64,000 nt of DNA from HTCC2207 sp002685195 (GTDB lineage: Bacteria > Pseudomonadota > Gammaproteobacteria > Pseudomonadales > Porticoccaceae), in the NCBI GenBank assembly GCA_051201675.1, contig CP179212.1, forward strand, positions 1,240,001 to 1,304,000, given 5' to 3'. Position numbers and translations under genes: made by a program. The notes beneath the pieces were generated by a model. It made no database searches. It was not told the DNA's origin and worked only from the letters and a program-made list of their open reading frames with translations. Numbering within the stretch: position 1 is the stretch's first letter; each line of letters begins with the position of its first letter. Positions 50,928 to 60,214 of the stretch are shown here, piece after piece.

Positions 50928-52751
50928 CTACTCTACCTTAGTTGCCTCTATCCAGTTTTTGACCTGCCGCTCAAGTATATCCAGTGGCAATGCCCCACCA
51001 CCAAGCACAGTATCGTGGAAGGCTTTGATATCAAATTTATCACCTAGTTGGTCTTCAGCCATCTTACGTAAGCGTTGAATATCGATCATACCAATTTTAT
51101 AGGCCGTAGCTTGACCTGGAATCACTAGATATCGACGAATCTCAGTTTCAATCGTTTCTAGGGGTGCTGGTGAGTTTTGAGCGAAGAAATCAACCGCTCG
51201 TTGCTGTGACCATTTTTTATGGTGCATCCCAGTGTCGACAACAAGACGAATCGCACGCCACATCTCACTACCCAAGCGTCCAAAATCAGACCCTAAAGTC
51301 ACATAAGTATTTGGCATTTCTTTAGCGAGTGCCTCTGTGTACAGCGCCCACCCTTCTACATACGCTGTGCTGCCAGCCTGGGTGCGGAACTTGGGAATGC
51401 CTTTAAGCTCTTGTGCAATAGAGATTTGCATATGATGACCGGGCAGACCCTCATGATAAGCGATGACCTCAAGTTCGTTCTTTGGCATGGCCTTCATATC
51501 TGATAGGTGCGCATAATACACTCCAGGCCTGGAGCCATCTGGGGTGCCTGGGTAGTAATGCTGTGGTGCACCATCTTGCTCACGGAAGGCCTCAACCCGT
51601 TTTACTACTAGATCTGCTTTAGGCAATATACCAAAGTAGTTAGGTAGCTCTTTTTTGAGGTTTTCAATCGCTGCTGTTGCGTCATCGATGTACCCTTGCC
51701 TACCTTCATCTGTGTTGTCATAGTAAAGTTTTGCATCATCTTTACTGTCTCTGATATAGGCAAAATACTCTTGCAGTGTTCCTTTGAAGCCATCTTTTTC
51801 CTTGATAACCTCCATTTCACCCCGAATACGTTTGACTTCATCAAGCCCGAGTTGGTGTATTTGATCTGCCGTCATATCAGTAGTGGTGATACTCTTTAAG
51901 CGATACTTATAGAACTCATCACCCTCGGGAAGTGCGTGCACGCCTAAAGCTTCCTCACTTGTATTTTCCAAGTCGTCTGTCATGAACGCTATCAAATCAT
52001 CATAGCCCGGACCAAAATCATTGATAAGTGCACTTCGTACTGCTTTTATTAGACCATCACCCTGCTTTTGCGAAATTGTGTCTGCTTTAACCAGGGCAGA
52101 TACCTTGGAATTAGCATCAGTCCAAAGTGTCGAATCTGTGCCGCTATTATCAAATGGTGCTCCCGAGATGATTGCCTTGGATTCTTTCATCACAATCTCA
52201 TAGGCAAAACGAGGAGCACGAACGCCCTCACCTGCTGCAAGCTTCGCTTGCCCTGTGAGCTCTGCCATTGCAGCACCAATGCCACTAATACGCGAAATAT
52301 AGTCCGTCATATCTTGCTCGGTCTTGACAGTATGATAATTCATCATCAGTGTAGGGAAGAACGAATGAGTACCGCTCATTTGATGGAATACATAGCCCCG
52401 TCGCATAAACGCCTTACTAGCAAGTGCTGATTCATATTGATGCTCCCATAGGTCATAGGATATTTTGGCGGCATCGCTAAGCTTGCTATAGTCGAAGGTT
52501 GACACCATTTCCTGAACGGAGTCGCCTTTCCATTTGATTCTTTTGAGTTGAGCAGCCTCACTCATATCATCAATTTCGCTGTACCGGTCTTTGCGACCCT
52601 GAAAAGTTAAGCTAAGGGGGCTCATCATCAGCTCTTCTTCGTACTTTATCTCAAACCATGCATTGAGCTTCTCAGTCTCCGAGTTTTCATGGTTATGACC
52701 TAAGCTCAGGCTTGATACAACCAATAATGCGATAAAAACAATCTTATTCAT
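50928..52751 (-). CDS. DUF885 family secreted protein, predicted metallopeptidase-like
   Basis: A 607-residue protein with a signal peptide (M-N-K-I-V-F-I-A-L-L then S-L-S-L-G-H). The DUF885 hallmark A-Y-H-E-G-L-P-G-H-H-M-Q near residue 440 supplies a His-Glu-His-type metal site, followed by A-Y-V-E-G-W-A-L-Y-T-E and the terminal P-G-Q-A-T-A-Y-K-I-G. The pattern is like thermostable carboxypeptidases, so a periplasmic peptidase is inferred. It stands alone, between the recombinase and the persulfide operon. Confidence 0.88.
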   Translation of the reverse strand: MNKIVFIALLVVSSLSLGHNHENSETEKLNAWFEIKYEEELMMSPLSLTFQGRKDRYSEIDDMSEAAQLKRIKWKGDSVQEMVSTFDYSKLSDAAKISYDLWEHQYESALASKAFMRRGYVFHQMSGTHSFFPTLMMNYHTVKTEQDMTDYISRISGIGAAMAELTGQAKLAAGEGVRAPRFAYEIVMKESKAIISGAPFDNSGTDSTLWTDANSKVSALVKADTISQKQGDGLIKAVRSALINDFGPGYDDLIAFMTDDLENTSEEALGVHALPEGDEFYKYRLKSITTTDMTADQIHQLGLDEVKRIRGEMEVIKEKDGFKGTLQEYFAYIRDSKDDAKLYYDNTDEGRQGYIDDATAAIENLKKELPNYFGILPKADLVVKRVEAFREQDGAPQHYYPGTPDGSRPGVYYAHLSDMKAMPKNELEVIAYHEGLPGHHMQISIAQELKGIPKFRTQAGSTAYVEGWALYTEALAKEMPNTYVTLGSDFGRLGSEMWRAIRLVVDTGMHHKKWSQQRAVDFFAQNSPAPLETIETEIRRYLVIPGQATAYKIGMIDIQRLRKMAEDQLGDKFDIKAFHDTVLGGGALPLDILERQVKNWIEATKVE

Positions 52752-52864
52752 GCGTATTCTCCATTGACGAGTTGGAACTGCTAAAAACGCGATAACTATA
52801 CTCGTTTGGTAGCTCTGTCGGCCACGACTTTATACCGACTCTTAGGCGACAGATAATATTTCTA

Positions 52865-53569
52865 TTATACGCCATTGATGTCTCCACAAGCCCTATTGGC
52901 CGGGACTGCTATATGCATCATTTTGGGGTCTGGCAGAATGATACTGTTCATTAGATCAATGTAATCCTGTCTATTAGAAATTTGTAGCAGAGGATTAGAT
53001 TTTTTTTCGGTAGCTAGAGTACTTTCAGTGATGTTTTTGTAGTTGTGTGCTGGGTACAAGACTACATCATCAGGTAGCACAAGAATGTGATCGTGCAAGC
53101 TATCAAACTGAGCTCCAGGATCCCCGCCCTGGAAATCCGTTCGTCCGGTACCACCAATTAATAATGTATCGCCACTAAATAGCATATCGCCGTTCGCACT
53201 TGCTAAATGGAAACTATAAGAGTCATTAGTATGGCCAGGTGTATAGATCGCCTTCAGAGATATACTCCCGACGCCAACAATATCACCGTGACAGAACGTG
53301 CCTGACAGACAAGCCGCCCCGGACTCTCTACCCATCATGGTAATGCAGCCCGTTGTTTTGCGAAGAGAACCCATCCCTGTAATATGATCAGCGTGAGTAT
53401 GTGTGTCAATTGCTAAAGTCAGATTACATCCAATTTGATCAACAAAGGCTAATAACTCGTCCGTATTTTCTAACACGGAATCAATCACCAACACTTCTTT
53501 CGTTTTTTCATCTCCGATAACATAGGTGAATGTAGAGGATGCGGGTTCAAACAATTGCTTAAAAATCAT
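52865..53569 (-). CDS. Persulfide dioxygenase-like MBL-fold protein (ETHE1/Blh type)
   Basis: A 234-residue metallo-beta-lactamase-fold protein. It has D-T-H-T-H-A-D-H (the H-x-H-x-D-H site, about 56-63), Y-T-P-G-H-T-N-D-S, G-D-T-L-L-I-G-G-T-G-R-T-D-F and P-A-H-N-Y, the ETHE1 pattern in which mononuclear iron oxidises glutathione persulfide to sulfite. It is third in a minus-strand operon behind an ArsR-type regulator and a rhodanese, an arrangement known from the bigR/blh and sqrR systems. Sulfite made here is a substrate of the CysJI enzyme encoded in the same window. Confidence 0.9.
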   Translation of the reverse strand: MIFKQLFEPASSTFTYVIGDEKTKEVLVIDSVLENTDELLAFVDQIGCNLTLAIDTHTHADHITGMGSLRKTTGCITMMGRESGAACLSGTFCHGDIVGVGSISLKAIYTPGHTNDSYSFHLASANGDMLFSGDTLLIGGTGRTDFQGGDPGAQFDSLHDHILVLPDDVVLYPAHNYKNITESTLATEKKSNPLLQISNRQDYIDLMNSIILPDPKMMHIAVPANRACGDINGV

Positions 53570-53589
53570 AATTCGTTAATCCTTAATAC

Positions 53590-53946
53590 TTAGGCACTAT
53601 TTTGAATAACGGTTATTCCTAGCTCTTTTAATGCCCCAAGACCTCCTTTTATAACGATTAAGTCTCCGGCAATATGATTTTTTAACTGTTCTGCCGCTAA
53701 CTCAGCACGCGGACCTTTAGCACATAGGAGATAAACAGGCTCTTCAGTCTGACGTCGTTGCCGTTGGAGATATTGCTTTACCTCCCCCTGATCGAGGGTC
53801 TGCAATGGAAAGTAGCCACATTCACTGAGATGTTCAATTGCCACCTCAGCATCGGTTCGCAAGTCGATGATATGAAGCTTCTCTAGCCCCTTAGTATGGT
53901 TTTTAAAAAAGTCTTTAGCTGAGATAAATTTAAGGCTTTTCGACAT
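53590..53946 (-). CDS. Rhodanese-like sulfurtransferase
   Basis: A 118-residue single rhodanese domain. It has L-H-I-I-D-L-R-T-D-A-E near residue 25 and the active-site loop L-L-C-A-K-G-P-R-A with the catalytic Cys. The six-residue loop suits sulfur (persulfide) rather than phosphate substrates. It stands between the BigR-like regulator (3 bases away) and the persulfide dioxygenase gene and would pass sulfane sulfur between thiols. Confidence 0.87.
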   Translation of the reverse strand: MSKSLKFISAKDFFKNHTKGLEKLHIIDLRTDAEVAIEHLSECGYFPLQTLDQGEVKQYLQRQRRQTEEPVYLLCAKGPRAELAAEQLKNHIAGDLIVIKGGLGALKELGITVIQNSA

Positions 53947-53949
53947 GTC

Positions 53950-54297
53950 TTAGCTCTCTAAATCTGGACAATAAATGGATTTAAGGACAGAAATCACCTG
54001 AATCGCTTCGGTGCCCGCTAACCGATAATAAATTGTCTGAGCGTCTCGCCTCGTAGTCACAAGACGACTTTTGCGCAGACAAGCTAGATGTTGCGACAGC
54101 GCCGATTGGCTGAGTTGAGTCATTGAGTTAAGCTCACCGACTGACAATTCAGCCCCTACAAGTGAGCACATAATCATAAGGCGATTAGTATTGCTCAGTA
54201 GCTTCATTAACTGCGCCGCCTCTGCCGCGTGCGCCTGCAGCTCGTAGAGATCATTTTTATCAATAGTAAGTGACACGAATTGGGTACCTATTAACAT
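53950..54297 (-). CDS. ArsR-family persulfide-sensing repressor (BigR/SqrR-like)
   Basis: A 115-residue winged-helix repressor. The recognition helix is L-S-Q-S-A-L-S-Q-H-L (about 62-71) and the wing is T-T-R-R-D-A-Q-T-I-Y-Y-R. Cys44 and Cys110 sit where BigR/SqrR proteins have the Cys pair that forms a tetrasulfide bridge with persulfides; a third Cys is at 73. It is the first gene of the operon, behind a long inverted repeat, so self-regulation is likely. Confidence 0.88.
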   Translation of the reverse strand: MLIGTQFVSLTIDKNDLYELQAHAAEAAQLMKLLSNTNRLMIMCSLVGAELSVGELNSMTQLSQSALSQHLACLRKSRLVTTRRDAQTIYYRLAGTEAIQVISVLKSIYCPDLES

Positions 54298-54311
54298 CAG
54301 GTTTGTAGTTT

Positions 54312-54354
54312 CATTATATTAGTGTAATCTAAATTAGCAATATCTAATATAATG
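54312..54354. promoter_or_regulatory. Inverted repeat CATTATATTAG / CTAATATAATG upstream of the BigR-like operon
   Basis: Perfect 11-base arms (54312-54322 and 54344-54354) with a 21-base spacer, placed just ahead of the repressor start codon and in the gap to the divergent prc gene. It is a likely operator for the BigR-like repressor, whose known relatives bind AT-rich palindromes. Confidence 0.6.
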
Positions 54355-54432
54355 TAATTGAATTTAAAGTATTGAGAACCTACTCATTAAGCTAACTTCT
54401 GGTAAACTTCTTTAAACAACACAGGTACTTCT

Positions 54433-56604
54433 ATGCGTCAGGTTTTTCGGCCACTCTCTTCTTTACTGCTTTTTCTTTCAACACTGATATTCAGCCTTTC
54501 GGTCGTTGCTTCAGAATCTATTGAAACTGAAGACGGACAATCGTCTTTGTATCGTGAAATTTTTGAACGCCTTGCTAGCCGGCATTATCGAAGTCAAGAA
54601 ATTGATGATGCCCTGTCTGATCGGTATTTGGACGAATATATTAATACGCTAGATTCAGGTAAGAACTACTTCTTACAAAGTGATATTGATGAGTTTGAAA
54701 AATGGCGGTCAAAACTCGATGATCTTTCTAAGCGCGGTGATATTAAGCCAGGATTTATCATGTTTAATCGTGTCCGCGACCGTGCGATGACTCAGCTAGA
54801 AAAAAATATTACATTGTTAGAGGACGAAAACTATGTATTCGATTTTGAGACTTCAGATTCGATTATGTTTGATCCTGAACTCCGGTCTTGGTTCAAGACC
54901 CAACAAGAGGCGTCTAAATTTTGGGAAAAGCGCCTTGTAGATTCAATGATTCGGCTGCTACTGAACGAAAAAGATGAGGCTGATGCAAGAGAACTACTGA
55001 TTAAGCGGTATAGAAATCAAATCAAACAATTTGAGCAACGAGATAGTCAAGATGTTCTGCAACTCTATGCAAATGCCCTAGCGTCTCTTTACGACCCACA
55101 TACGTCATATTTCAGTCCTAGAACAAATGAGAATTTTCAGATCAATATGTCTCTGTCCCTTGAAGGTATAGGCGCTGAGCTATCTACTGAAGATGACTAT
55201 ACAAAGATCAACCGTATTGTCCCTGGCGGCCCGGCGGATCTTCATGGTGTACTCAAAGCAGAGGATAAGATTGTTGGTGTTGGGCAAGCCGAGGAAGATA
55301 TTGTCGATGTTATAGGGTGGCGAATTGACGATGTAGTCGCTCTAATCAGAGGTGCGAAAGATACCACCGTGCGACTCCAGTTTATCCCTTCTAAAGGGGA
55401 TAGTAGTAATACAAAAACAATCACTATCGTGAGAGATAAGGTTAAATTAGAGAATAAATCTGCCCAAAGTAAGATACTTGATGTCGTCCATGAGGGTCAA
55501 ACATACAAGTTAGGGGTTATTGATATTCCAGCCTTCTATATGGATTTTGAGGCCTACAGGGCTCGCGATCCAAATTATAAGAGCACCACTAGAGATGTCT
55601 ATAAGCTAGTGGAGGAACTAAAAGACGCCGACGTGGATGGCATTGTAGTAGATCTTAGAAGTAATGGTGGCGGCTCATTATATGAAGCAACGTCTTTAAC
55701 CGATCTATTTATTGATTATGGACCGGTTGTTCAAATTAGGGATTCTGATATGCGAGTGCAGCGCAATCAGCGAGCCTATAGACGAGCGGCCTATAACGGC
55801 CCTCTTCTTGTCATGATTAACCGATTAAGCGCATCTGCGTCGGAGATATTTGCAGGCGCCCTCCAAGACTACGGCAGAGCACTCGTCGTCGGAAGCCAGA
55901 GTTTCGGTAAAGGAACTGTGCAGGACATCACCGCGTTGAGTAGCGGGCAATTGAAAATGACCGTATCCAAGTTCTATCGTGTTTCTGGTGACAGCACCCA
56001 ACACCGTGGAATTTTGCCAGACATTTCGTTCCCGTCGTTACATGATCTTGATGAAGTGGGAGAAAGTCATCAAGATAATGCCCTACCCTGGGACAGTATT
56101 CACAGGGTTCCTCACCAGACAAAAGATGAACTGAAAGGATTTATCGGGCCATTGACTGAGTCGCATCTTGAACGTCGCAAAGAAGATCCTGACTTTGCTA
56201 GTTTGATTGAACGAATTGAGTTAAGTGATTCATGGGCGCAAGAAAAATCCTTGTCTCTCAATCTCGAAGAACGTCGTATTCGTAGCGAAAGTTGGGATCT
56301 AGGTCTCTTTGAAATTGAGAATAGGCGTCTTATTGCAAAGGGTGAAGTGCCCTTCGATACTCTTGAGGCTTGGCGACTTAGTGACGAGGTAGATGAAGAA
56401 AATGATACTGAGCTGCCCGAAGAGCAAGCGCAGCTGCAGGATCAAGCAGAGAAAGAGGGAGCGGAGGAGGAAGAGGAAAATATTCCAGAAACCGACCCCC
56501 TTTTATTTGAGGCTGGCAAAATTCTTGGTCAACAGATCTACATAGAAAGCACAAGAAGAATGCAGCAATTAGCACAAATTGAATCTGAACAAGAGAGAGA
56601 TTGA
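54433..56604 (+). CDS. prc: Carboxy-terminal (tail-specific) processing protease, S41 family
   Basis: A 723-residue periplasmic protease with a signal peptide (hydrophobic to about residue 27). An N-terminal helical domain is followed by a PDZ domain (about 230-330: G-G-P-A-D-L-H-G) and the S41 core with L-S-A-S-A-S-E-I-F-A (nucleophile Ser) and S-F-G-K-G-T-V-Q (catalytic Lys). Size and layout match E. coli Prc/Tsp, with an acidic C-terminal stretch (about 650-690). It trims proteins at C-terminal tails. The stop overlaps the start of the exonuclease gene. Confidence 0.93.
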   Translation: MRQVFRPLSSLLLFLSTLIFSLSVVASESIETEDGQSSLYREIFERLASRHYRSQEIDDALSDRYLDEYINTLDSGKNYFLQSDIDEFEKWRSKLDDLSKRGDIKPGFIMFNRVRDRAMTQLEKNITLLEDENYVFDFETSDSIMFDPELRSWFKTQQEASKFWEKRLVDSMIRLLLNEKDEADARELLIKRYRNQIKQFEQRDSQDVLQLYANALASLYDPHTSYFSPRTNENFQINMSLSLEGIGAELSTEDDYTKINRIVPGGPADLHGVLKAEDKIVGVGQAEEDIVDVIGWRIDDVVALIRGAKDTTVRLQFIPSKGDSSNTKTITIVRDKVKLENKSAQSKILDVVHEGQTYKLGVIDIPAFYMDFEAYRARDPNYKSTTRDVYKLVEELKDADVDGIVVDLRSNGGGSLYEATSLTDLFIDYGPVVQIRDSDMRVQRNQRAYRRAAYNGPLLVMINRLSASASEIFAGALQDYGRALVVGSQSFGKGTVQDITALSSGQLKMTVSKFYRVSGDSTQHRGILPDISFPSLHDLDEVGESHQDNALPWDSIHRVPHQTKDELKGFIGPLTESHLERRKEDPDFASLIERIELSDSWAQEKSLSLNLEERRIRSESWDLGLFEIENRRLIAKGEVPFDTLEAWRLSDEVDEENDTELPEEQAQLQDQAEKEGAEEEEENIPETDPLLFEAGKILGQQIYIESTRRMQQLAQIESEQERD

Positions 56605-57428
56605 TGGACTCGATGACGCGGGTAATGTCTTTCAACGTCAATGGCATTAGAGCCAGACTGCACCAAATAGAGAAGGTTTTAGAGCAGCATAAGCCCGATG
56701 TATTAGGTTTGCAGGAAATCAAAGTTAGTGACGAGGAATTCCCTGTAGAGGCAATAACAGCCTTGGGCTATAACGTGGACTTTTTTGGCCAGAAAGGCCA
56801 CTACGGTGTGGCTTTGTTGAGTAAAGTCCAAGCAACTGCAGTCATTCGGGGCTTTCCATCGGATGATGAGGATGCGCAGCGTCGAATGATTCATGGCGAG
56901 TATTTATTGAACGGGAAAATACTACATGTGATAAACGGTTATTTTCCTCAGGGAGAGAGCCGTAAACACCCGACTAAGTTCCCGGCTAAGGAAAAGTATT
57001 ATTCGGACCTAACTCACTATATATCTGACTCCTTTACCGCCAGTGATAACGTTGTTGTTATGGGTGATATGAATATTGCGGCAACAGATGCTGATGTAGG
57101 AATAAAACCTGAAAACGCCAAACGTTGGCTACAGAGAGGGATCTGCTCCTTTCTCCCAGAAGAACGAGAATGGCTTCAAAATCTCATGAATACTGGATTG
57201 ATAGATACCTTTAGGCTCATGAACACTGACGATAACAGCTCCTTCAGTTGGTTTGATTACCGCAGCCGAGGTTATGAACAAGAACCCAAGCGTGGTCTGC
57301 GAATAGATTTAATTTTAGCAACTCAAAATCTTGTAGATGTGCTTGCAGGGACAGGTATTGATTTCGAGGCAAGAGCGTCAGAGAAACCGTCCGATCATTG
57401 CCCTATTTGGGCTGATTTCGCTCTGTAG
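56604..57428 (+). CDS. Exodeoxyribonuclease III
   Basis: A 274-residue AP endonuclease/exonuclease of the ExoIII family. Motifs are F-N-V-N-G-I-R-A, L-G-L-Q-E-I-K-V (metal Glu), F-F-G-Q-K-G-H-Y-G-V-A, V-V-M-G-D-M-N-I-A and S-D-H-C-P-I at the end. It acts in base-excision repair. I use the ATG at 56604, one base into the prc stop; a TTG at 56601 and an ATG at 56613 are in frame. It is coupled to prc. Confidence 0.93.
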   Translation: MDSMTRVMSFNVNGIRARLHQIEKVLEQHKPDVLGLQEIKVSDEEFPVEAITALGYNVDFFGQKGHYGVALLSKVQATAVIRGFPSDDEDAQRRMIHGEYLLNGKILHVINGYFPQGESRKHPTKFPAKEKYYSDLTHYISDSFTASDNVVVMGDMNIAATDADVGIKPENAKRWLQRGICSFLPEEREWLQNLMNTGLIDTFRLMNTDDNSSFSWFDYRSRGYEQEPKRGLRIDLILATQNLVDVLAGTGIDFEARASEKPSDHCPIWADFAL

Positions 57429-57495
57429 AGAGCTAAGTCAACCAAATCTTATGGTTTCCGTTATAGTAATAGATGTCGTAGATTAGAACGAGCCT

Positions 57496-58122
57496 ATGAG
57501 CCTTGCATACATTAAAACGGACCATAACGCATCTCTTGCCGAAAATTATCAATCGGACGCTGCTGTTGTGAGTATTGAATACAACAATATCGATCAATTT
57601 TTAAAGTACATTGAAAAGCGTGCTTTTCATATGGCTCGACTAAGCACCCGTAGTTTGGAAGATGCTCATGATATTGTTCAAGAATCGATGTATAAATTAG
57701 TACAAAAGTATGCTGACAAAGATCCCAGTGCGTGGAAACCTCTTTTTTACCGCATACTGAATAGTAAAATTACTGATTATTACCGCCGTAATGCAGTTAA
57801 AGATCGAGTGTTTCCATGGAGGACACCTGATGTCGAGGATGCTAGTGATTATGGTGATAGTATATTGGACCAAGGTATAGGCCTGTTATCAGAAGAGCCA
57901 GATACCATAATGCTTCGACAACAGCGCATAAGTAAGCTCGCCAGTCAGATCCAAGCCCTGCCTCGACGTCAAAAACAGGCTTTTATGCTGCGTACGTGGG
58001 AAGGCCTTAGCACTCGAGAGACAGCAAAGGCTATGGCCTGTAGCGAAGGTAGTGTAAAAACACATTATTCACGTGCCATGATTCGGTTACGAAGTATGCT
58101 TGAGGACGATTACGATGACTAA
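57496..58122 (+). CDS. ECF-type sigma-70 family RNA polymerase sigma factor
   Basis: A 208-residue sigma factor. Region 2 (about 30-100) has L-E-D-A-H-D-I-V-Q-E-S and F-Y-R-I-L-N-S-K-I-T-D-Y-Y-R-R; region 4 (about 150-200) has L-P-R-R-Q-K-Q-A-F-M-L-R and S-E-G-S-V-K-T-H-Y-S-R-A. The next gene overlaps it and encodes a one-pass membrane protein in the place of an anti-sigma factor. Target promoters are unknown. Confidence 0.9.
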   Translation: MSLAYIKTDHNASLAENYQSDAAVVSIEYNNIDQFLKYIEKRAFHMARLSTRSLEDAHDIVQESMYKLVQKYADKDPSAWKPLFYRILNSKITDYYRRNAVKDRVFPWRTPDVEDASDYGDSILDQGIGLLSEEPDTIMLRQQRISKLASQIQALPRRQKQAFMLRTWEGLSTRETAKAMACSEGSVKTHYSRAMIRLRSMLEDDYDD

Positions 58123-58462
58123 GATACCTGTTACAGAGTTTACGGATGATCTGAGAAGTGTTGAAGAGAATACTCAGGCAACAGACGTATTTCGTCTTGC
58201 CAGAAGCAGGAAAGCTGCACTCGAGCAGAAATCACCATCCTACAGCAATATTAAATGGTTAACTGTAGGCGCTTTTAGCGCTGTTTTTGCGTTTAGTCTG
58301 ATCTTACCCTTTGGTAGTGACTCCCTCGCACCTGAGAGCAATATCGACAGAGTCGTGCTAGTTAAATCTAGTTCAGATGAAACAGCTGAAGAGATTTATG
58401 AAGAAGATTTTTATTATTGGCTCGACATCTATGAGACTGAGTTGCTGGTGAGTAATGATTAG
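58115..58462 (+). CDS. Single-pass membrane protein, probable partner of the ECF sigma factor
   Basis: A 115-residue protein with an acidic-polar N-terminal half, one membrane segment at about 45-65 (L-T-V-G-A-F-S-A-V-F-A-F-S-L) and a very acidic tail (E-E-I-Y-E-E-D-F-Y-Y-W-L). The ATG at 58115 overlaps the sigma gene by 8 bases and has GAGGA 8 bases upstream. No zinc motif of classical anti-sigma factors is seen. The DUF3619-like arrangement (sigma gene followed by a small membrane protein) is similar; the anti-sigma role is inference. Confidence 0.75.
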   Translation: MTKIPVTEFTDDLRSVEENTQATDVFRLARSRKAALEQKSPSYSNIKWLTVGAFSAVFAFSLILPFGSDSLAPESNIDRVVLVKSSSDETAEEIYEEDFYYWLDIYETELLVSND

Positions 58463-58486
58463 CGTCGTTACTTAATTATCTGCATG

Positions 58487-58517
58487 AAAAAAGGCCCCAA
58501 TGGGGCCCTTCTCGTTT
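58487..58517. terminator. Bidirectional terminator between the sigma-partner gene and etfA
   Basis: GGCCCC (58493-58498) pairs with GGGGCC (58502-58507) across a three-base loop. On the minus strand it is followed by six T, an ideal terminator for etfBA; on the plus strand a looser T-rich tail follows. Confidence 0.9.
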
Positions 58518-58535
58518 TGCCTTCAAAGGAAACTA

Positions 58536-59465
58536 CTAAAGCGCAGCTTCAAGCTCTGGTAGCGCATCAAATAAATCAGCAACAAGGCCATAGTCAGCCA
58601 CTGAGAAAATGGGCGCTTCTTCGTCTTTATTAATCGCTACAATAACTTTACTGTCCTTCATCCCCGCGAGATGCTGGATCGCCCCAGAGATCCCCACGGC
58701 AATGTAGAGGTCAGGAGCAACGATCTTACCAGTCTGCCCTACCTGCATATCATTTGGGACAAATCCTGCATCAACTGCAGCGCGCGATGCACCAATAGCC
58801 GCGCCCAATTTGTCTGCGATGCCATTTAATAAACCAAAGTTTTCACCGTTACCCATTCCCCGACCCCCAGATATAACAACATCTGCAGCGGTGAGTTCGG
58901 GACGGTCTGACTTAGCAACCTCTTCACTAGTAAAACTCGACTTTTCTGCATCGTGAGCTTCCACCAAGGTGTCTATGCTTGCAGAACCCCCTTCGCTGGA
59001 AGCCGCATCAAAAGCAGTTCCACGAACGGTGATGACTTTAATGACATCACTACTTTTGACAGTGGCAATCACGTTACCTGCATAAATTGGTCGCTTAAAG
59101 GTGTCTCCGTCAACAACCGCAGAAATATCTGATATTGCTTGAGAATCCAACAGAGTCTGAGCCCTGGGCATAATGTTTTTAGCATTGCTTGTTGCTGTGG
59201 CCAAAATATGCCCATATTCCGAACCAATCTGAGCGATCAGCAGAGAAACGTTTTCTGCCAATGCATGCTCGTAGGCCGATGCATCAGCTAGGAGCACTTT
59301 TGACACACCCGCAACATTGCTGGCCTGCTCTGCAACAGTTACACAACCATGCCCAGCGACTAAGATATGGATATCACCGCCAATAGCATTAGCAGCGGTC
59401 ACAGCATTAAGTGTTGCTGCATTTAAATCATTATTATCGTGTTCAGCTACGATTAAAATACTCAT
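58536..59465 (-). CDS. etfA: Electron transfer flavoprotein alpha subunit
   Basis: A 309-residue protein, the usual size. The C-terminal FAD domain has V-V-I-S-G-G-R-G-M-G, G-A-S-R-A-A-V-D-A-G-F, Q-V-G-Q-T-G-K-I-V-A-P and G-I-S-G-A-I-Q-H-L-A-G-M, diagnostic of EtfA. With EtfB it carries electrons from acyl-CoA and other dehydrogenases to ETF-QO, encoded just upstream on the other strand. Its ATG overlaps the etfB stop (ATGA). Confidence 0.97.
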   Translation of the reverse strand: MSILIVAEHDNNDLNAATLNAVTAANAIGGDIHILVAGHGCVTVAEQASNVAGVSKVLLADASAYEHALAENVSLLIAQIGSEYGHILATATSNAKNIMPRAQTLLDSQAISDISAVVDGDTFKRPIYAGNVIATVKSSDVIKVITVRGTAFDAASSEGGSASIDTLVEAHDAEKSSFTSEEVAKSDRPELTAADVVISGGRGMGNGENFGLLNGIADKLGAAIGASRAAVDAGFVPNDMQVGQTGKIVAPDLYIAVGISGAIQHLAGMKDSKVIVAINKDEEAPIFSVADYGLVADLFDALPELEAAL

Positions 59466-60214
59466 GAGATCACCTTGGCTTCATTTCTTAGCTTATCAAC
59501 TAGTTGAGCTACATCTTCGACCTTAATTCCCGCCTGACGTTCTGCAGGGAGCTCAACTCCCATCAGAGTGACTCGTGCGGAGGCATCAACACCTAAGTCA
59601 TCTGGGGTCGTAGTATCGAGAGGTTTCTTTTTAGCTTTCATGATGTTTGGTAATGATGCGTAACGAGGCTCATTCAAGCGCAAATCAGCCGTGACAACCG
59701 CAGGCAATGGAAGAGAAATTGTTTGCAATCCACCGTCAACTTCCCGCGTTACACTGGCGCTGCCCCCATCAATAGACAACTCTGATGCAAATGTAGCCTG
59801 CCCAACACCTAAAAGTGCAGCTAACATTTGACCTGTTTGGTTGTTATCGCCGTCGATGGCTTGTTTGCCCATCAAGACGAGGTCTGGAGATTCAGAGTCA
59901 CAGACTGCCTTTAAGCATTTCGCAATGGCTAGAGGCTCTAAGGTATTTTCAGTGGATACAAGGATCGCCCGATCTGCACCAAGGGCTAAAGCGGTGCGCA
60001 ACTGCTCTTGGGACTGCTGAGGTCCAACAGAAACAGCCAGTATCTCAGTGGCTACTCCCTTCTCCTTGAGACGCACTGCTTCTTCAACAGCAATCTCGCA
60101 GAAGGGGTTAATTGACATTTTAACATTAGCCAAATCGACGTCAGTACCATCAGCTTTCGGCCTTACCTTGACGTTGTAATCTACAACGCGCTTTACCGCT
60201 ACCAGAACTTTCAT
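59462..60214 (-). CDS. etfB: Electron transfer flavoprotein beta subunit
   Basis: A 250-residue protein. It begins M-K-V-L-V-A-V-K-R-V-V-D-Y-N and has S-I-N-P-F-C-E-I-A-V-E-E-A, L-A-L-G-A-D-R-A-I-L-V, G-K-Q-A-I-D-G-D-N-N-Q-T-G and N-I-M-K-A-K-K-K-P near residue 195. It binds AMP and docks to dehydrogenases. An AAGGATC ribosome site lies ahead. It is divergent from ETF-QO. Confidence 0.97.
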   Translation of the reverse strand: MKVLVAVKRVVDYNVKVRPKADGTDVDLANVKMSINPFCEIAVEEAVRLKEKGVATEILAVSVGPQQSQEQLRTALALGADRAILVSTENTLEPLAIAKCLKAVCDSESPDLVLMGKQAIDGDNNQTGQMLAALLGVGQATFASELSIDGGSASVTREVDGGLQTISLPLPAVVTADLRLNEPRYASLPNIMKAKKKPLDTTTPDDLGVDASARVTLMGVELPAERQAGIKVEDVAQLVDKLRNEAKVIS

